A stretch of DNA of 64,000 nt from Paenibacillus glycinis (GTDB lineage Bacteria > Bacillota > Bacilli > Paenibacillales > Paenibacillaceae), in contig NZ_JAAAMV010000025.1 of the NCBI RefSeq assembly GCF_009909185.1, positions 62,001 to 126,000 on the forward strand, given 5' to 3'. Below, one piece after another: positions 16,474 through 25,309 of the stretch (the stretch's first letter is position 1; every line of letters begins with the position of its first letter). Under the pieces are notes generated by a model. The model saw nothing but the letters and a program-made list of their open reading frames with translations. It did not search any database and was not told the DNA's origin. The translations under genes were made by a program, and so were the position numbers.

Positions 16474-17682
16474 CTAGCGGGCGTTCTGCCTGGCGGATTC
16501 GCGGGCCAGCCGGCGCGCGACGCGGACCGACGGCAGGGCGCAGATCCGCCCGATGTACTGATCGAACCTGTCCGCGAGCACGTCATGCTGGAACTCCGTT
16601 TTCGCGCGATGATACCCGTCGCGCACGAGCCGTTCCCGCAGGACCTCGTCGCGCGCGAGGCGGACGACGCTGTCCGCGATTTGGTTCGCGGATTCCGGAT
16701 CGACGAGCAGGCCCGTCACGCCGTCAAGCACCGCTTCCGAAGCGCCGCCCGAGCGTCCGGCGATCACCGGCACGCCGGCCGAGGCCGCCTCCAAATACAC
16801 GATGCCGAAGCCTTCCGCGTCCCCTTGCTCCAACTCCCGGCACACCATGATGAATTGCTGCGACAGGCTGTAATAGTCGTTCAACCGTTCGCTTCCGCTC
16901 ACGCTGCCCACGAATATCACGGCATCCGCGACGCCCGTCGCGCGCGCGAGCTGTTCCAACCGTTCGCGCGCGGGACCGTCCCCGACGATCACGTAGACGG
17001 CATGCGGGATTTGCTTCAAGATCGCCGGCATCGCCTCGATCACCCGGTCATGCCCTTTGCGGGTGACCAGCCGTCCGACGGACAACAAGACGTATTTACC
17101 TTCCAGTCCGAGCTGCTCCAGCAGCTCTTCGTCGGCCGGCTTCCGGTCGTACACCCGCTCGACGCCGGGATTGACGATGCCGATCCGGCGCGGATCGACC
17201 CCGTAATCCTCAACCAGCCGTTTGGTGAATTTGCTGTTCGTCAGCACGCCGTCGGCTTTGCGCAGGATCAGCTTCACGACCGCGTTCAGCCCGATGAACC
17301 GCCGGAACATGAGCATATCCATCCCGTGGGTCGAAATCACGTACCGGCGTCCCCCGAACACCCGGAACAGCAGCCCGATGAATCCGATCAGCACGTAGCC
17401 GTAAAGCGTAACGTCCGGCTCCTCGCCGCGCAGCGTCCGCCGCACCTGCCGGAACAACCTCCCCCAGCTCGAGATATCCGCCCGTTCGCCCCGCATGAAG
17501 GCGCCCCGCACGATCCGAAGCCGCTCCTGCTCGTCGAACGCGTCGCTTCCCGGGTACTCCGGCGCGACGATCGTCATGTCATGCTTCGTATGTTTGGACA
17601 AATTGTAGTAATAATTTTGCATGCCGCCGATGCCAGGCGGAAACACGCCTGCCACGAGAACGATCTTTCTACGTTTCATCAT
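16474..17682 (-). CDS. Family 4 glycosyltransferase
   Basis: A 402-residue GT-B enzyme. The N-terminal acceptor domain begins with VAGVFPPGIGGMQNYYYNLSKH. The C-terminal donor domain has LSVGRLVTRKGHDRVI and the E-x7-E motif around GFGIVYLEAASAGVPVIAG (about residues 318-336) that binds the nucleotide sugar. It overlaps the preceding membrane-protein gene by 14 bp or less and is surely co-transcribed. The pair suggests synthesis and handling of a lipid-linked glycan or glycolipid at the cytoplasmic membrane. Sugar specificity cannot be read from sequence. Confidence 0.88.
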   Translation of the reverse strand: MMKRRKIVLVAGVFPPGIGGMQNYYYNLSKHTKHDMTIVAPEYPGSDAFDEQERLRIVRGAFMRGERADISSWGRLFRQVRRTLRGEEPDVTLYGYVLIGFIGLLFRVFGGRRYVISTHGMDMLMFRRFIGLNAVVKLILRKADGVLTNSKFTKRLVEDYGVDPRRIGIVNPGVERVYDRKPADEELLEQLGLEGKYVLLSVGRLVTRKGHDRVIEAMPAILKQIPHAVYVIVGDGPARERLEQLARATGVADAVIFVGSVSGSERLNDYYSLSQQFIMVCRELEQGDAEGFGIVYLEAASAGVPVIAGRSGGASEAVLDGVTGLLVDPESANQIADSVVRLARDEVLRERLVRDGYHRAKTEFQHDVLADRFDQYIGRICALPSVRVARRLARESARQNAR

Positions 17683-18676
17683 AGGACTTCACCCTTCTCG
17701 CCGAGTAGCTGACCGCTCGCACGATCGCCCAAAACATGATTTCCGCCATCATATTCCACAAACGCGCGATCACGGAAATATAAATCGCGGTCTCCGTGCC
17801 TAATTTCAAGGACAGGAAATAAACCAGAAAGCCTTCCCGTACCCCGAGCCCGCCCGGAAGCGGACTGAATAAACCGAGCAGCCAGGAGGTCGCGAACGTC
17901 CCCGCGGCATATAACAAACCGATATCGCCCCTGCCGAAGCTGTTCGTCAGCATCCAAAAGGCGATCCCCATCACGAAATGACTGCCGAGAAAACAAACGA
18001 GGTACCCGAAAAACTGATTGCGGGTCAAGCCTGCGTCCAGTCCCGATTCGGCCGCGGCGTTCCCGTTTCCGATCGAAGCCATCAGCTTGCCGACGATTCG
18101 CTGCAGCGCCTTCCAGCGCGAAGCGCGGACGAACAGCGTGCGAATGCGGGCCGTGCCTTTATCGTAATAGAAGTAGGCCAGCGCGAAGACCGCGAGAACG
18201 GCAGCAATGCAGACCAGCGGAGCAATGTTCAGGCTTACCAGGAGAATCAGCGCATAGCTGAGCGCCGCGGAGACAAGCAGGATGTTCTCGTAGACGATGG
18301 ACGCGAGCTGCGCATCCAGCGGGACGCCCGCGCGCGTGGCGAGCACGACCCGGCCCGCGTAATTCCAGAACCCTCCGGGGAGATATTTGGCGAACTGCGA
18401 GTCGATGAACATTCGCAATCCGTCGAGCAGCCGCAGCTTGACGCCGGCCTGCCGCTTGACGGCTTCCGCCCCGGCCGCATTGACGATCAGCACCCAGATG
18501 GCGGCTTGAAGCATGAGGAAGAAAGCAAAAACCAGCATGGAGGAATAAAATTGCACGTTCGCATGCACCAGGAAGGACTCGATATCCGCCAATTTCAGCG
18601 GCACGTTCCGCACGACGAAGAAGACAATGATTCCGACAAGCGCGAGCTTGAGTACCGGCGGCGCCACTCTTCGCAT
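17669..18676 (-). CDS. Flippase-like membrane protein, LPG-synthase TM (UPF0104) family
   Basis: I chose ATG 18676 because GAGGTGG stands five bases upstream; GTG 18685 is the alternative. The 335-residue protein has about eight membrane segments and the family marks FAKYLPGGFWNYAGRVVLA (about residues 95-113) and SPLPGGLGVREGFLVYF near residue 270. The fold is that of the membrane part of MprF, which flips modified lipids. Stand-alone members often pair with glycosyltransferases. Here the GT4 gene follows with overlap, supporting export or flipping of a glycolipid. No catalytic LPG-synthase domain is present. Confidence 0.8.
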   Translation of the reverse strand: MRRVAPPVLKLALVGIIVFFVVRNVPLKLADIESFLVHANVQFYSSMLVFAFFLMLQAAIWVLIVNAAGAEAVKRQAGVKLRLLDGLRMFIDSQFAKYLPGGFWNYAGRVVLATRAGVPLDAQLASIVYENILLVSAALSYALILLVSLNIAPLVCIAAVLAVFALAYFYYDKGTARIRTLFVRASRWKALQRIVGKLMASIGNGNAAAESGLDAGLTRNQFFGYLVCFLGSHFVMGIAFWMLTNSFGRGDIGLLYAAGTFATSWLLGLFSPLPGGLGVREGFLVYFLSLKLGTETAIYISVIARLWNMMAEIMFWAIVRAVSYSARRVKSYDET

Positions 18677-18870
18677 CACTGCCACCTCTTCACCACCTCT
18701 CGGGCTCGGTAGAAATCATCCTTCAATTGTAACCGCGAACTGTTTACGTAATGTCAACCGAAACGCCGATTCGAATTAAATCCTGCCGGGTCGCGTCCGG
18801 AGCGGCCCGCATTCGCGTTCGAACCCTTAACGTGCCGAATGGTTAATGGAATAAATATTTCCAACGCGTA

Positions 18871-18899
18871 TTGACAATAAACGGGGATATGAGTACAGT
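18871..18899 (+). promoter_or_regulatory. Promoter of the DAACS symporter
   Basis: TTGACA (18871-18876), 17-bp spacer, TACAGT (18894-18899). The imperfect dyad GGAATAAATATTTCC lies at about 18847-18861, just upstream of the -35, and could be a regulator site. Confidence 0.6.
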
Positions 18900-18948
18900 T
18901 AATCTATTATTCCAATTATTCTTATCGGTTTAGGAGGGTATAACAACA

Positions 18949-20319
18949 ATGGGGCAAATAGACAACAATTTCCTGTCCGCCATTGAATCGAACTGGTACA
19001 GCTTCGTCACTTCGATTTTCGTCTTTTGGATTTTATTTTTGCTTGCCCGCAAACGGGTCAGCTTCGGCAAACGGGTCCTGATCGGACTCGGCATCGGAGT
19101 GGTCACCGGGATTCTGTTCCAAAATCTCGACTTCGACACGAAGGCCATCTCGACGTTCGGCAGCATCTACGTCAGCTTGATCCGCATGCTCGTCGTGCCG
19201 CTCGTGTTCATTCTCGTCTTGAACAGCATCTCGTCGCTCACCAATCTGGAATACCTGCGCAAGATCGGTCTCAAGACGTTCGCCTGGTTCCTCGGAACGA
19301 CCGGGGTCGGCTCTATCATCGGCCTGCTCGTCGCCCTGCTGATGAACCCGGGGAGCGGCATCCAGCAAGCGGCTCCGGCGGATTTTCAGGCGCGCGAGAT
19401 TCCGACCTTCTCCGAGGTCATCCTGGACATGGTGCCGTCCAACCCCATTAACGAGGCTGCCGAAGGCAAAGTGGTGCCGCTGCTCATCTTCGCGATTTTC
19501 CTGGCCGTGGCCATCATCAAGATCGGCTCGCGCAACGCAGAGGCCGTCAAGCCCGTTCGCGATCTGATCGGCTCGATCACGCAAGTGCTGCACCAAGTCG
19601 TCAAATTCATCATCCGGTTGACCCCTTACGGCGTCTTCGCCCTGATCGCCGCCGTTACGTCGCATTACGGCTGGGATACGCTGCAAGAGCTAGGCAGGGT
19701 CATCATCACGTCGTATATCGCGCTCATCATTCATTTCGTCTTGGTATTCGGCGGTCTGGTGCTGCTCGTTGCCAAAGTGAATCCGATCAAATTCTTCCGC
19801 AAGATCTATCCGACGATCACCGTCGCGTTCACGACCCGGAGCAGCTATGCCACGCTTCCCGTGAATCTGGAGGTCATCACCAAGCGGCTGCACGTCTCGC
19901 CGCGGATCGCGAGCTTCGTGGCTCCGCTCGGCGCTTCCGTCAACTTCAACGCCTGCGGCGGGATCTGGCCGGCCATCGTGACCGTCTTCACCGCGCATGT
20001 GTATAACATCGATCTGGCGTTTACGGACTACATCGTACTCGTGTTCGTCAGCATTATTTCGTCCATCGGCGTTGCCGGCGTACCGGGTCCGGCCGTCATC
20101 TCGACCACCGTCGTGCTGACCGCGCTCGGCCTCCCGCTGGAAGGCATCGCGATCGTGGCGGGCGTCGAAGCCTTGATCGACATGGGCCGCACGGCCGTCA
20201 ATGCAACGGGCACGACCGTCACCTCCCTGCTCGTGGCCAACTCCGAAGGCGAGTTCGACCGCGAAGCGTTCAACAACCAGGACGACGACGAGGAAATCTC
20301 GCTCCAACCCGCGCACTGA
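18949..20319 (+). CDS. Dicarboxylate/amino acid:cation symporter (DAACS), possibly cystine
   Basis: A 456-residue member of the GltP/TcyP family that imports acidic amino acids, dicarboxylates or cystine with H+ or Na+. The re-entrant loop (FTTRSSYATLPVNLEVITK), the unwound segment 7 region (NFNACGG) and the conserved second hairpin (SIGVAGVPGPAVIST) are present. The N-terminal ARKRVSFGKRVLIGLGIG resembles TcyP, the cystine carrier of B. subtilis, more than GltP. AGGAGGG lies before the ATG. The thiol/redox gene block downstream would make a cystine link attractive, but substrate assignment is inference. Confidence 0.8.
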   Translation: MGQIDNNFLSAIESNWYSFVTSIFVFWILFLLARKRVSFGKRVLIGLGIGVVTGILFQNLDFDTKAISTFGSIYVSLIRMLVVPLVFILVLNSISSLTNLEYLRKIGLKTFAWFLGTTGVGSIIGLLVALLMNPGSGIQQAAPADFQAREIPTFSEVILDMVPSNPINEAAEGKVVPLLIFAIFLAVAIIKIGSRNAEAVKPVRDLIGSITQVLHQVVKFIIRLTPYGVFALIAAVTSHYGWDTLQELGRVIITSYIALIIHFVLVFGGLVLLVAKVNPIKFFRKIYPTITVAFTTRSSYATLPVNLEVITKRLHVSPRIASFVAPLGASVNFNACGGIWPAIVTVFTAHVYNIDLAFTDYIVLVFVSIISSIGVAGVPGPAVISTTVVLTALGLPLEGIAIVAGVEALIDMGRTAVNATGTTVTSLLVANSEGEFDREAFNNQDDDEEISLQPAH

Positions 20320-20345
20320 TCCGCTGCCCGCAAGGCGGCATGATG

Positions 20346-20386
20346 AAAGCCCTCCGTTTCCCGCCCGGGATGACGGAGGGCTTTCT
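20346..20386 (+). terminator. Terminator of the symporter gene
   Basis: AAAGCCCTCCGT pairs perfectly with ACGGAGGGCTTT (20373-20384) just after the symporter stop. Confidence 0.75.
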
Positions 20387-20412
20387 GCCGCGGAACGGAC
20401 CGCAGGGCGGAC

Positions 20413-20444
20413 AAAAAGCGCCGCCGCGGCCTAGCCGCGGCGGC
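20413..20444 (-). terminator. Terminator of the ccdA-tlpA operon
   Basis: A perfect 11-bp GC stem with a 3-base loop (20420-20430 with 20434-20444), followed on the minus strand by GCTTTTTG. It lies 58 bp past the thioredoxin gene. Confidence 0.85.
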
Positions 20445-20501
20445 AGCACTCTTCGGAACGGCAAGCGATGCATCCGGATCGCGGGCGGTCGCCGGAGAAA
20501 A

Positions 20502-21056
20502 TCATTGCGCCTGCGCGACCGGATCCAATGCCTCGCGCATCTGCGCCTCCGTCATCGCTCCGACGCGTTTATGCTTGACGTTGCCGAGCGGATCCACGAT
20601 GATCGAGACGGGAATCGAGGTGATGCCGTACGCTTCCGTCAACTTCTTCTTCTCGTCGAGCAGGACGCGGAACGGATAGCCGTGCGATTGGATGTAATCC
20701 AGGGCCGTCTGCCGGTCCTCGCCGACATTCACGGTCACGACCACGACGTTCCGATCCTTGTACGCCTCGCTTACCTTCTGCAGGGCGGGCATTTCTTTCT
20801 TGCAGTATTTGCACCAGGTCGTCCAGAAATTGAGATACACCGTACGCCCTCTCAGCTCGCGCATGGATACATGGTTCCCTTCCAGATCCGTCAGCGTAAA
20901 ATCCAGCGCGCGGGCCGGTTCCGCGGCGGAAGCCGCTTCCGACCCGAGGCTGGATGCCTCGCTCACGTCGTAGTGGCTGGTCACGTACACCGCGCCTGCC
21001 ACGACGGCGGCTGCGGCAAGCGACGCCGCGCCCCACAGTACCCCTTTTCTCTTCAT
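20502..21056 (-). CDS. TlpA/ResA-like membrane-anchored thiol-disulfide oxidoreductase
   Basis: The start is ATG 21056 (GAGGAG ten bases upstream, 14 bp after the ccdA stop). The 184-residue protein has an N-terminal anchor (about residues 8-26) and an extracytoplasmic thioredoxin fold of the AhpC/TSA-Redoxin type. The active site is WCKYC (Cys82, Cys85) and the cis-proline is in TSIPVS. It should receive electrons from CcdA and reduce disulfides outside the membrane, as ResA does for cytochrome c maturation. No cytochrome genes are near. The adjoining SLH-thioredoxin cassettes make a surface target plausible. Confidence 0.9.
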   Translation of the reverse strand: MKRKGVLWGAASLAAAAVVAGAVYVTSHYDVSEASSLGSEAASAAEPARALDFTLTDLEGNHVSMRELRGRTVYLNFWTTWCKYCKKEMPALQKVSEAYKDRNVVVVTVNVGEDRQTALDYIQSHGYPFRVLLDEKKKLTEAYGITSIPVSIIVDPLGNVKHKRVGAMTEAQMREALDPVAQAQ

Positions 21057-21070
21057 CGTTCCGACTCTCC

Positions 21071-21772
21071 TCATAGATTGAACAATCCGGCGCTTTGACT
21101 GATGAACGCGAGCTTATCGGTAAAGACGAGCAGCCCCATCGCGATCATGACGATGCCGCTCGCGACGGATATCGCCGGGAGATGCCTTGTGATTTTTTTC
21201 AAATAGTTCGTTAAATTGCCCACCAGGAACGCGGCCAGCAGCAGCGGCAGCGCCAAGCCCAACGAATACGCCGCGAGGAGCAGGACGCCCTTCCCGATCG
21301 TGGACATGCTGCCCGCGTAGATCAGGATGGACGAGAGAATCGGACCGACGCACGGCGTCCAGCCGGCCGCGAAGGCCATGCCGAGCAGCAGCGAGCCGAT
21401 GGCCGTCCTCTCTCTTCTGGCGCCGGTTTGGAACAGTCTCTTCTCGGCGTAGAATGCTTTGATTTTGAAAATCCCCGTCGTGTGCAGCCCGAATACGATG
21501 ATCAGGCCCCCGCCGATCTGCTTCACGAGCGTCGAGTTCGTCGCGAGCAGCCTGCCGACGGAGCTGACGGACACGCCGAGCAGCATGAACACGGCCGAGA
21601 AGCCGAGCACGAAGAAGCCGGCCTTGATCAACACGTTCAGCTTCGCTTGGCTGCTCTGCAGCTCGGGCAGCGACGCGCCGACGAGATGGCTGAGATAGAC
21701 CGGGATGAGCGGCAGGACGCAGGGCGATAAGAACGAGAGCAGCCCGGCCGAAAACGCGAGTAGGATATCCAT
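21071..21772 (-). CDS. ccdA: CcdA-type thiol:disulfide electron carrier
   Basis: The start is ATG 21772 with GAGGAG eight bases upstream. The 233-residue protein has six membrane segments and the two family cysteines: SPCVLP (Cys18, segment 1) and WTPCVGP (segment 4). CcdA passes electrons from cytosolic thioredoxin across the membrane to extracytoplasmic thioredoxin-like proteins, here the TlpA/ResA protein that follows after 14 bp. It is preceded by the second SLH-thioredoxin cassette on the same strand, with a hairpin between. Confidence 0.93.
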   Translation of the reverse strand: MDILLAFSAGLLSFLSPCVLPLIPVYLSHLVGASLPELQSSQAKLNVLIKAGFFVLGFSAVFMLLGVSVSSVGRLLATNSTLVKQIGGGLIIVFGLHTTGIFKIKAFYAEKRLFQTGARRERTAIGSLLLGMAFAAGWTPCVGPILSSILIYAGSMSTIGKGVLLLAAYSLGLALPLLLAAFLVGNLTNYLKKITRHLPAISVASGIVMIAMGLLVFTDKLAFISQSAGLFNL

Positions 21773-21822
21773 GCTTTCTTCTCCTCGTTGCGGGCGAAGC
21801 ATCGCCTTTTGCGGAAATGGGC

Positions 21823-21852
21823 AAAATGGGCAGCCGAGTGGATGCCCATTTT
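21823..21852 (-). terminator. Hairpin between the SLH-thioredoxin gene and ccdA
   Basis: AAAATGGGCA and TGCCCATTTT form a perfect 10-bp stem with a 10-base loop, ending in TTTT on the minus strand. It probably ends most cassette transcripts, with some read-through into ccdA. Confidence 0.65.
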
Positions 21853-21868
21853 GATGAAATACGGCGCT

Positions 21869-24088
21869 CTATTTGTTCGAAAGCAGGTTGTACAGCACTT
21901 GCGCGACTTCCGCTCTCGTCGACAATCCCGCAGGGTTCAGCTTGCCGTCGCTACCGGTTACGACGCCGCTTTTCACGAGCGCCCGGAACGCATCCCCCGC
22001 ATAGCCGGGAATTTGGCCCGCATCGGCGAAGCTCGACAATGCCGGACCGGCATCGCCCGCAGGCAGCTTGCCGAGCACGTCAAGCGCGCGGTACAGCAGC
22101 GTGAACAAATCTTGGCGCGTGATTGCTTTGGACGGCGCATAGAGATTGTCGCCCAGCCCCGTCGTGATGCCGAGACGTTTCGCCGCTCCGAGGTAGTTCG
22201 TGTAATACGTATCGCCAGCGTCGGCGAAGTTGCTCGCTTCGGTTTCATTCGGCTCGATGCCGTAGGCCTTCAGCAGCAGCACGAGGAATTGGCCGCGCGT
22301 CACGTTGGCCGACGGGCTGTAATGCGTGGCGTCGGTACCGGACGCAATGCCGTTCGCGGCCAGGTAGCCGACAGCTTCGCTATACCAAGCCGAAGACGGA
22401 ACGTCCGCGAAGGACGCATTCGCAGGAGCCGCCTCCGGTACCGTTACGTTCACCGATTGGCCGGCCGCGTATGGCACCTGCGCCGGCGCGATCAACGTCG
22501 TGACCCCGTCCGCTTTGCTGCTGATCGGGCCGTTGAAGCCCGGTTTGGCCGCGTAACGGACATTGTACGTGCCCGGCGCAAGGCCTGTAATGGCCGTTCC
22601 CGTAACCGGCGCGTAGTCGGTCGCGCTTGCGGCTTTGTACTCCAGCGCCGCGTTCGCGCCCGTGATTTGGCCGTTGTTGCCCGTCGTCGGCGCGACGCCC
22701 GTCAATCCGGAAGGTACCGACTCCAGGCGGGAAAATAATTTGTCCAACGCCGTCTTGTAGGTCGCGTTAGGCGATACGCCGTTCGATTTGTAATCCGGCT
22801 GAATGTTGGTCCACGAGTACATCAGCTCCACGTGGCCCAGAATCGGCGCGCTCTTGCCTGCCGCGTCTTTATTGTCTTTGTTATAGACATACAGATAAGG
22901 GACCTGCAGCTTGTTGGCTACGACGTCCTTGCCGTTCGCGTCCTTGTAGGTCACGTTCGTCGTATCTTTCACGTATTGTGTCTGGATATTCGTCAAATAG
23001 GTATTGACCAGATCCACGTACAAGTTGGCGTACGGATGGCCGGTACCCCGAACCATCAGACGGTCGTTCTCATGGGAATCGAACGTCGGCAAGTCCGTCT
23101 TCGTCACGTCGACGCCGGCATCCAACCGCGGATCCCACATGTAGACCTTGTCGACCTTGTATTTATGCGCGTATTCGTTGATGAATTTGATGGCCGCCTG
23201 CGTATTCGGGCACCAGGATCCGCCGAAGAGGATCACGTAGTTGCCTTCGCTGCCGAGCAGCTTCGTCAGCTCGTGGTACGTGACATGCTCGAATACGAGC
23301 TGGCCGTCCGTGCCGTCGAAGATATCGCGGCCGACGTTCGGGGAGTTGAATTTAACGTTCTTGTTGAACGCGGGTTCGATAAAGTCGTTGCTCGCGATCG
23401 TCTTGTAGTCCGCGGCGGGCGCGGCGCCGAACACGTCCTTCACTTGCGCCTTGAAGGCGCCGGCTTTGGCTGCGTCTTCGGTGCCGCCGGTTTGGAAATC
23501 GGCGGCGGAGCTGCCGTTCTTGATGAATTTGACGATCGGCTGGCTGTTGGCGTCGTTCTTATGGTCTTTATTGTAGATAAACAGGAACGTCTGGTTCTTC
23601 ACGTCCGCTGCCGGGCTCGTCGCGACCGCATTGCCGCTCGCGTCCTTCTCCGTCAGGTATTTGGCGACGAGATCGGTGTACAGGCTGGCGAACGGACTGG
23701 CGCTGTCCGCCAAATCCAGGCTGACGCCGTCGAGCTTCGTGTCGAAGTTGTAGATCGTGGAGATGCCGTAGGCTTTCGCCGCTTGATCGATGTAGCCGAT
23801 CTCGGCTTGGGTGCTCGGCACGGAAGCGCCGCCGAACAAGACGGCATAGGTGCCCGCGCTTTCGAAGATATGCGCGATATCCTCGTAGGTTGCCGTCTTG
23901 AACACATGGCCGGCATCCTTCAGATTCGGATAAACGTCGCTGAAATAATCGAAATGGCTGACCGGGCTTACGGAATCCGGAACGGCTGTCGCATTAGTCG
24001 CGGCGGCGTTCGCGGATAGAACCGGAATGGAAAGGATAAGGGCCAGAAGCAAGGCAACGAGCCTTGCCGCGGATACGGATGTTCTCAT
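21869..24088 (-). CDS. SLH-anchored surface protein with two thioredoxin-like modules (copy 2)
   Basis: The 739-residue exported protein has a signal peptide (1-29) and two related thioredoxin-like modules. Module 1 (about 50-225) carries FGGASVPSTQ; module 2 (about 235-455) carries FGGSWCPNTQ with Cys293, the only cysteine in the protein. Each module also repeats a YNFDTKLDG/MWDPRLDAG strand and a TFLFIYNKD/VPYLYVYNKD strand, the latter with a likely cis-proline in module 2. A short beta linker (about 465-560) and three SLH domains (about 565-739) for binding cell-wall polymer follow. It pairs with the cysteine-tailed gene at 24158 and precedes ccdA-tlpA. The thioredoxin reading is by motif; no enzymatic role is established. 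Confidence 0.75.
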   Translation of the reverse strand: MRTSVSAARLVALLLALILSIPVLSANAAATNATAVPDSVSPVSHFDYFSDVYPNLKDAGHVFKTATYEDIAHIFESAGTYAVLFGGASVPSTQAEIGYIDQAAKAYGISTIYNFDTKLDGVSLDLADSASPFASLYTDLVAKYLTEKDASGNAVATSPAADVKNQTFLFIYNKDHKNDANSQPIVKFIKNGSSAADFQTGGTEDAAKAGAFKAQVKDVFGAAPAADYKTIASNDFIEPAFNKNVKFNSPNVGRDIFDGTDGQLVFEHVTYHELTKLLGSEGNYVILFGGSWCPNTQAAIKFINEYAHKYKVDKVYMWDPRLDAGVDVTKTDLPTFDSHENDRLMVRGTGHPYANLYVDLVNTYLTNIQTQYVKDTTNVTYKDANGKDVVANKLQVPYLYVYNKDNKDAAGKSAPILGHVELMYSWTNIQPDYKSNGVSPNATYKTALDKLFSRLESVPSGLTGVAPTTGNNGQITGANAALEYKAASATDYAPVTGTAITGLAPGTYNVRYAAKPGFNGPISSKADGVTTLIAPAQVPYAAGQSVNVTVPEAAPANASFADVPSSAWYSEAVGYLAANGIASGTDATHYSPSANVTRGQFLVLLLKAYGIEPNETEASNFADAGDTYYTNYLGAAKRLGITTGLGDNLYAPSKAITRQDLFTLLYRALDVLGKLPAGDAGPALSSFADAGQIPGYAGDAFRALVKSGVVTGSDGKLNPAGLSTRAEVAQVLYNLLSNK

Positions 24089-24157
24089 AAGGGCTGAATC
24101 TCCTAGTCATGTTAGTAGTGGGATGGCTTATGATGTGCTGCAGTCGTCGGAAGGTCC

Positions 24158-24979
24158 TTAAGGGCAAACTTCTTCTTCGGACGAACCGGAGGACGGCTGC
24201 GTGTCGGACGGCGCGGAGACCGGGTCCGAGGAGTCATTGGACGAAGACGGCTCCGACGAAGACGAGCCGGAGGAAGACTGCGAAGGCGCGGATACGGTCT
24301 CCGGCGCTTTCTCTTCTTTGGAAGCGACGATCGATCCGACCTTCTTCGGGCCTTTCTCGACGGGCGCGGATACAGTAGCCGTATCGGCTGCCGTAGTCAC
24401 GGGAGCCGCGGACGCTGCCGACGATTTGGAAGGCTGGTTGTTTGCCGACGGCGTCGATGCTTTCGGCTGGGACGCCGCCGCAGCAGGCTTATTTGTTTTC
24501 GGTTGTTCGGTTTTCGGCTGTTCGGCTTTCGGCTGTTCCGTCGTCGACGCCGCCGGCTTCTGCTCGGCCTGCTTGGACGTGTCCGTCAGGACGGCCGTCT
24601 TCACTTTCGCTTGGCTGGCCGAAGAGCCTGCATCGACAACCGGGGCGGACGGTTTGTCTTGCGCTGCCGGCGTACTTGCGGTCTGCGCGTCGTTGGTTGC
24701 TTCCGGCGCGGACGGCTGGCCGTCTGCCGCCGCGGAAACCGCGGCGTCGGAAGGCGCGACGTCCACTGCCGCCGATTCGGTCGCCGCCGGTTCGCTTTGC
24801 AAGGAAGCGGCTTGATCTTGCGTAACGGCCGACTGCGTATTCCCGGCCGTCGCCGGCGCCGCTGCCGGTTCGTTCTGCGGCTGCTTATTCGCATAGACCG
24901 CCGCATAGGTCAGGACCAGGAATACGGCAGTTCCGATAATAAAAGACAACGTGGATTTGGTTACGAGTTTCTTTTTCAT
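24158..24979 (-). CDS. Membrane-anchored disordered protein with C-terminal cysteine (copy 2)
   Basis: The start is ATG 24979, about 12 bases after GAGGGG; the longer frame would run into the leader. The 273-residue protein has a short basic N-terminus, one membrane segment (about residues 9-29), and then a low-complexity tail rich in Ala, Ser, Pro, Gln and Glu that is surely disordered and extracytoplasmic. The tail contains two blocks shared with the copy at 28294 (QAKVKTAVLT and SAPVEKGPKKVGSIVASKEE) and ends EEEVCP, where Cys272 is the sole cysteine. It is first in a two-gene cassette behind an attenuator-like leader. I do not recognise a family; a partner or substrate of the SLH-thioredoxin protein is an inference. 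Confidence 0.7.
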   Translation of the reverse strand: MKKKLVTKSTLSFIIGTAVFLVLTYAAVYANKQPQNEPAAAPATAGNTQSAVTQDQAASLQSEPAATESAAVDVAPSDAAVSAAADGQPSAPEATNDAQTASTPAAQDKPSAPVVDAGSSASQAKVKTAVLTDTSKQAEQKPAASTTEQPKAEQPKTEQPKTNKPAAAASQPKASTPSANNQPSKSSAASAAPVTTAADTATVSAPVEKGPKKVGSIVASKEEKAPETVSAPSQSSSGSSSSEPSSSNDSSDPVSAPSDTQPSSGSSEEEVCP

Positions 24980-25141
24980 TCTGACTTCAACCCCTCGCGC
25001 AATAGTAGGATGACAAGCTTTCGGATAAAAAAAGAAGATCCAACGAGGACGCGACAAAGTCGCGTACGCTCATTGAATCTCTGGCGGTCCAGTAGAATCG
25101 ATCGTTCCCTATTATCCGACAACGCTTTCGTTCGGTTTGCT
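24980..25141 (-). ncRNA. Conserved 5' leader with intrinsic terminator (copy 2 cassette)
   Basis: The transcript from the promoter at 25149-25177 would carry about 160 untranslated bases. They include a small hairpin (CTGG-ACCG-CCAG), then an 11-bp stem GATTCAATGAG/CTCGTTGGATC (with G-U pairs) continued by an inner stem, and a CTTCTTTTTTT run at 25027-25036. The terminator thus lies between promoter and gene. The sequence blocks match those before the copy 1 cassette. TCGGATAA upstream can pair with TTATCCGA just after the T run. I could not match it to a known riboswitch class. Confidence 0.65.
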
Positions 25142-25148
25142 TAGTCTT

Positions 25149-25177
25149 ATATTAATTACCATGACTTACCTTGTCAA
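25149..25177 (-). promoter_or_regulatory. Promoter of the copy 2 cassette
   Basis: TTGACA (25172-25177), 17 bp, TAATAT (25149-25154) on the minus strand. The segment upstream of the -35 (AATTCCGAC, ATAGGAAAAATA) is also conserved before the copy 1 cassette. Confidence 0.75.
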
Positions 25178-25259
25178 CTATTTTTCCTATAAACTTAGTC
25201 GGAATTAAATTCCCCAGCTATTCTTCCTTTAACGAGCCTCGTCAAACTAAAACGCAAGG

Positions 25260-25292
25260 AAGGAACGGGTATCCGGTTGGATGCCCGTTCCT
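25260..25292 (-). terminator. Hairpin after the copy 1 SLH-thioredoxin gene
   Basis: AAGGAACGGG pairs with CCCGTTCCTT (25283-25292), with further pairing inside. The minus-strand T run is weak and interrupted. Confidence 0.55.
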
Positions 25293-25309
25293 TGAGAAAA
25301 TTCAAGATG

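Noticed and set aside
24980..25141. Leader RNA as a c-di-GMP (GEMM) or ykkC riboswitch
   Set aside because: GCAAACC...GAAAG and CTGGACC...AGAG recall these classes, but the rest of their conserved cores is missing and the second copy lacks the GEMM-like part.
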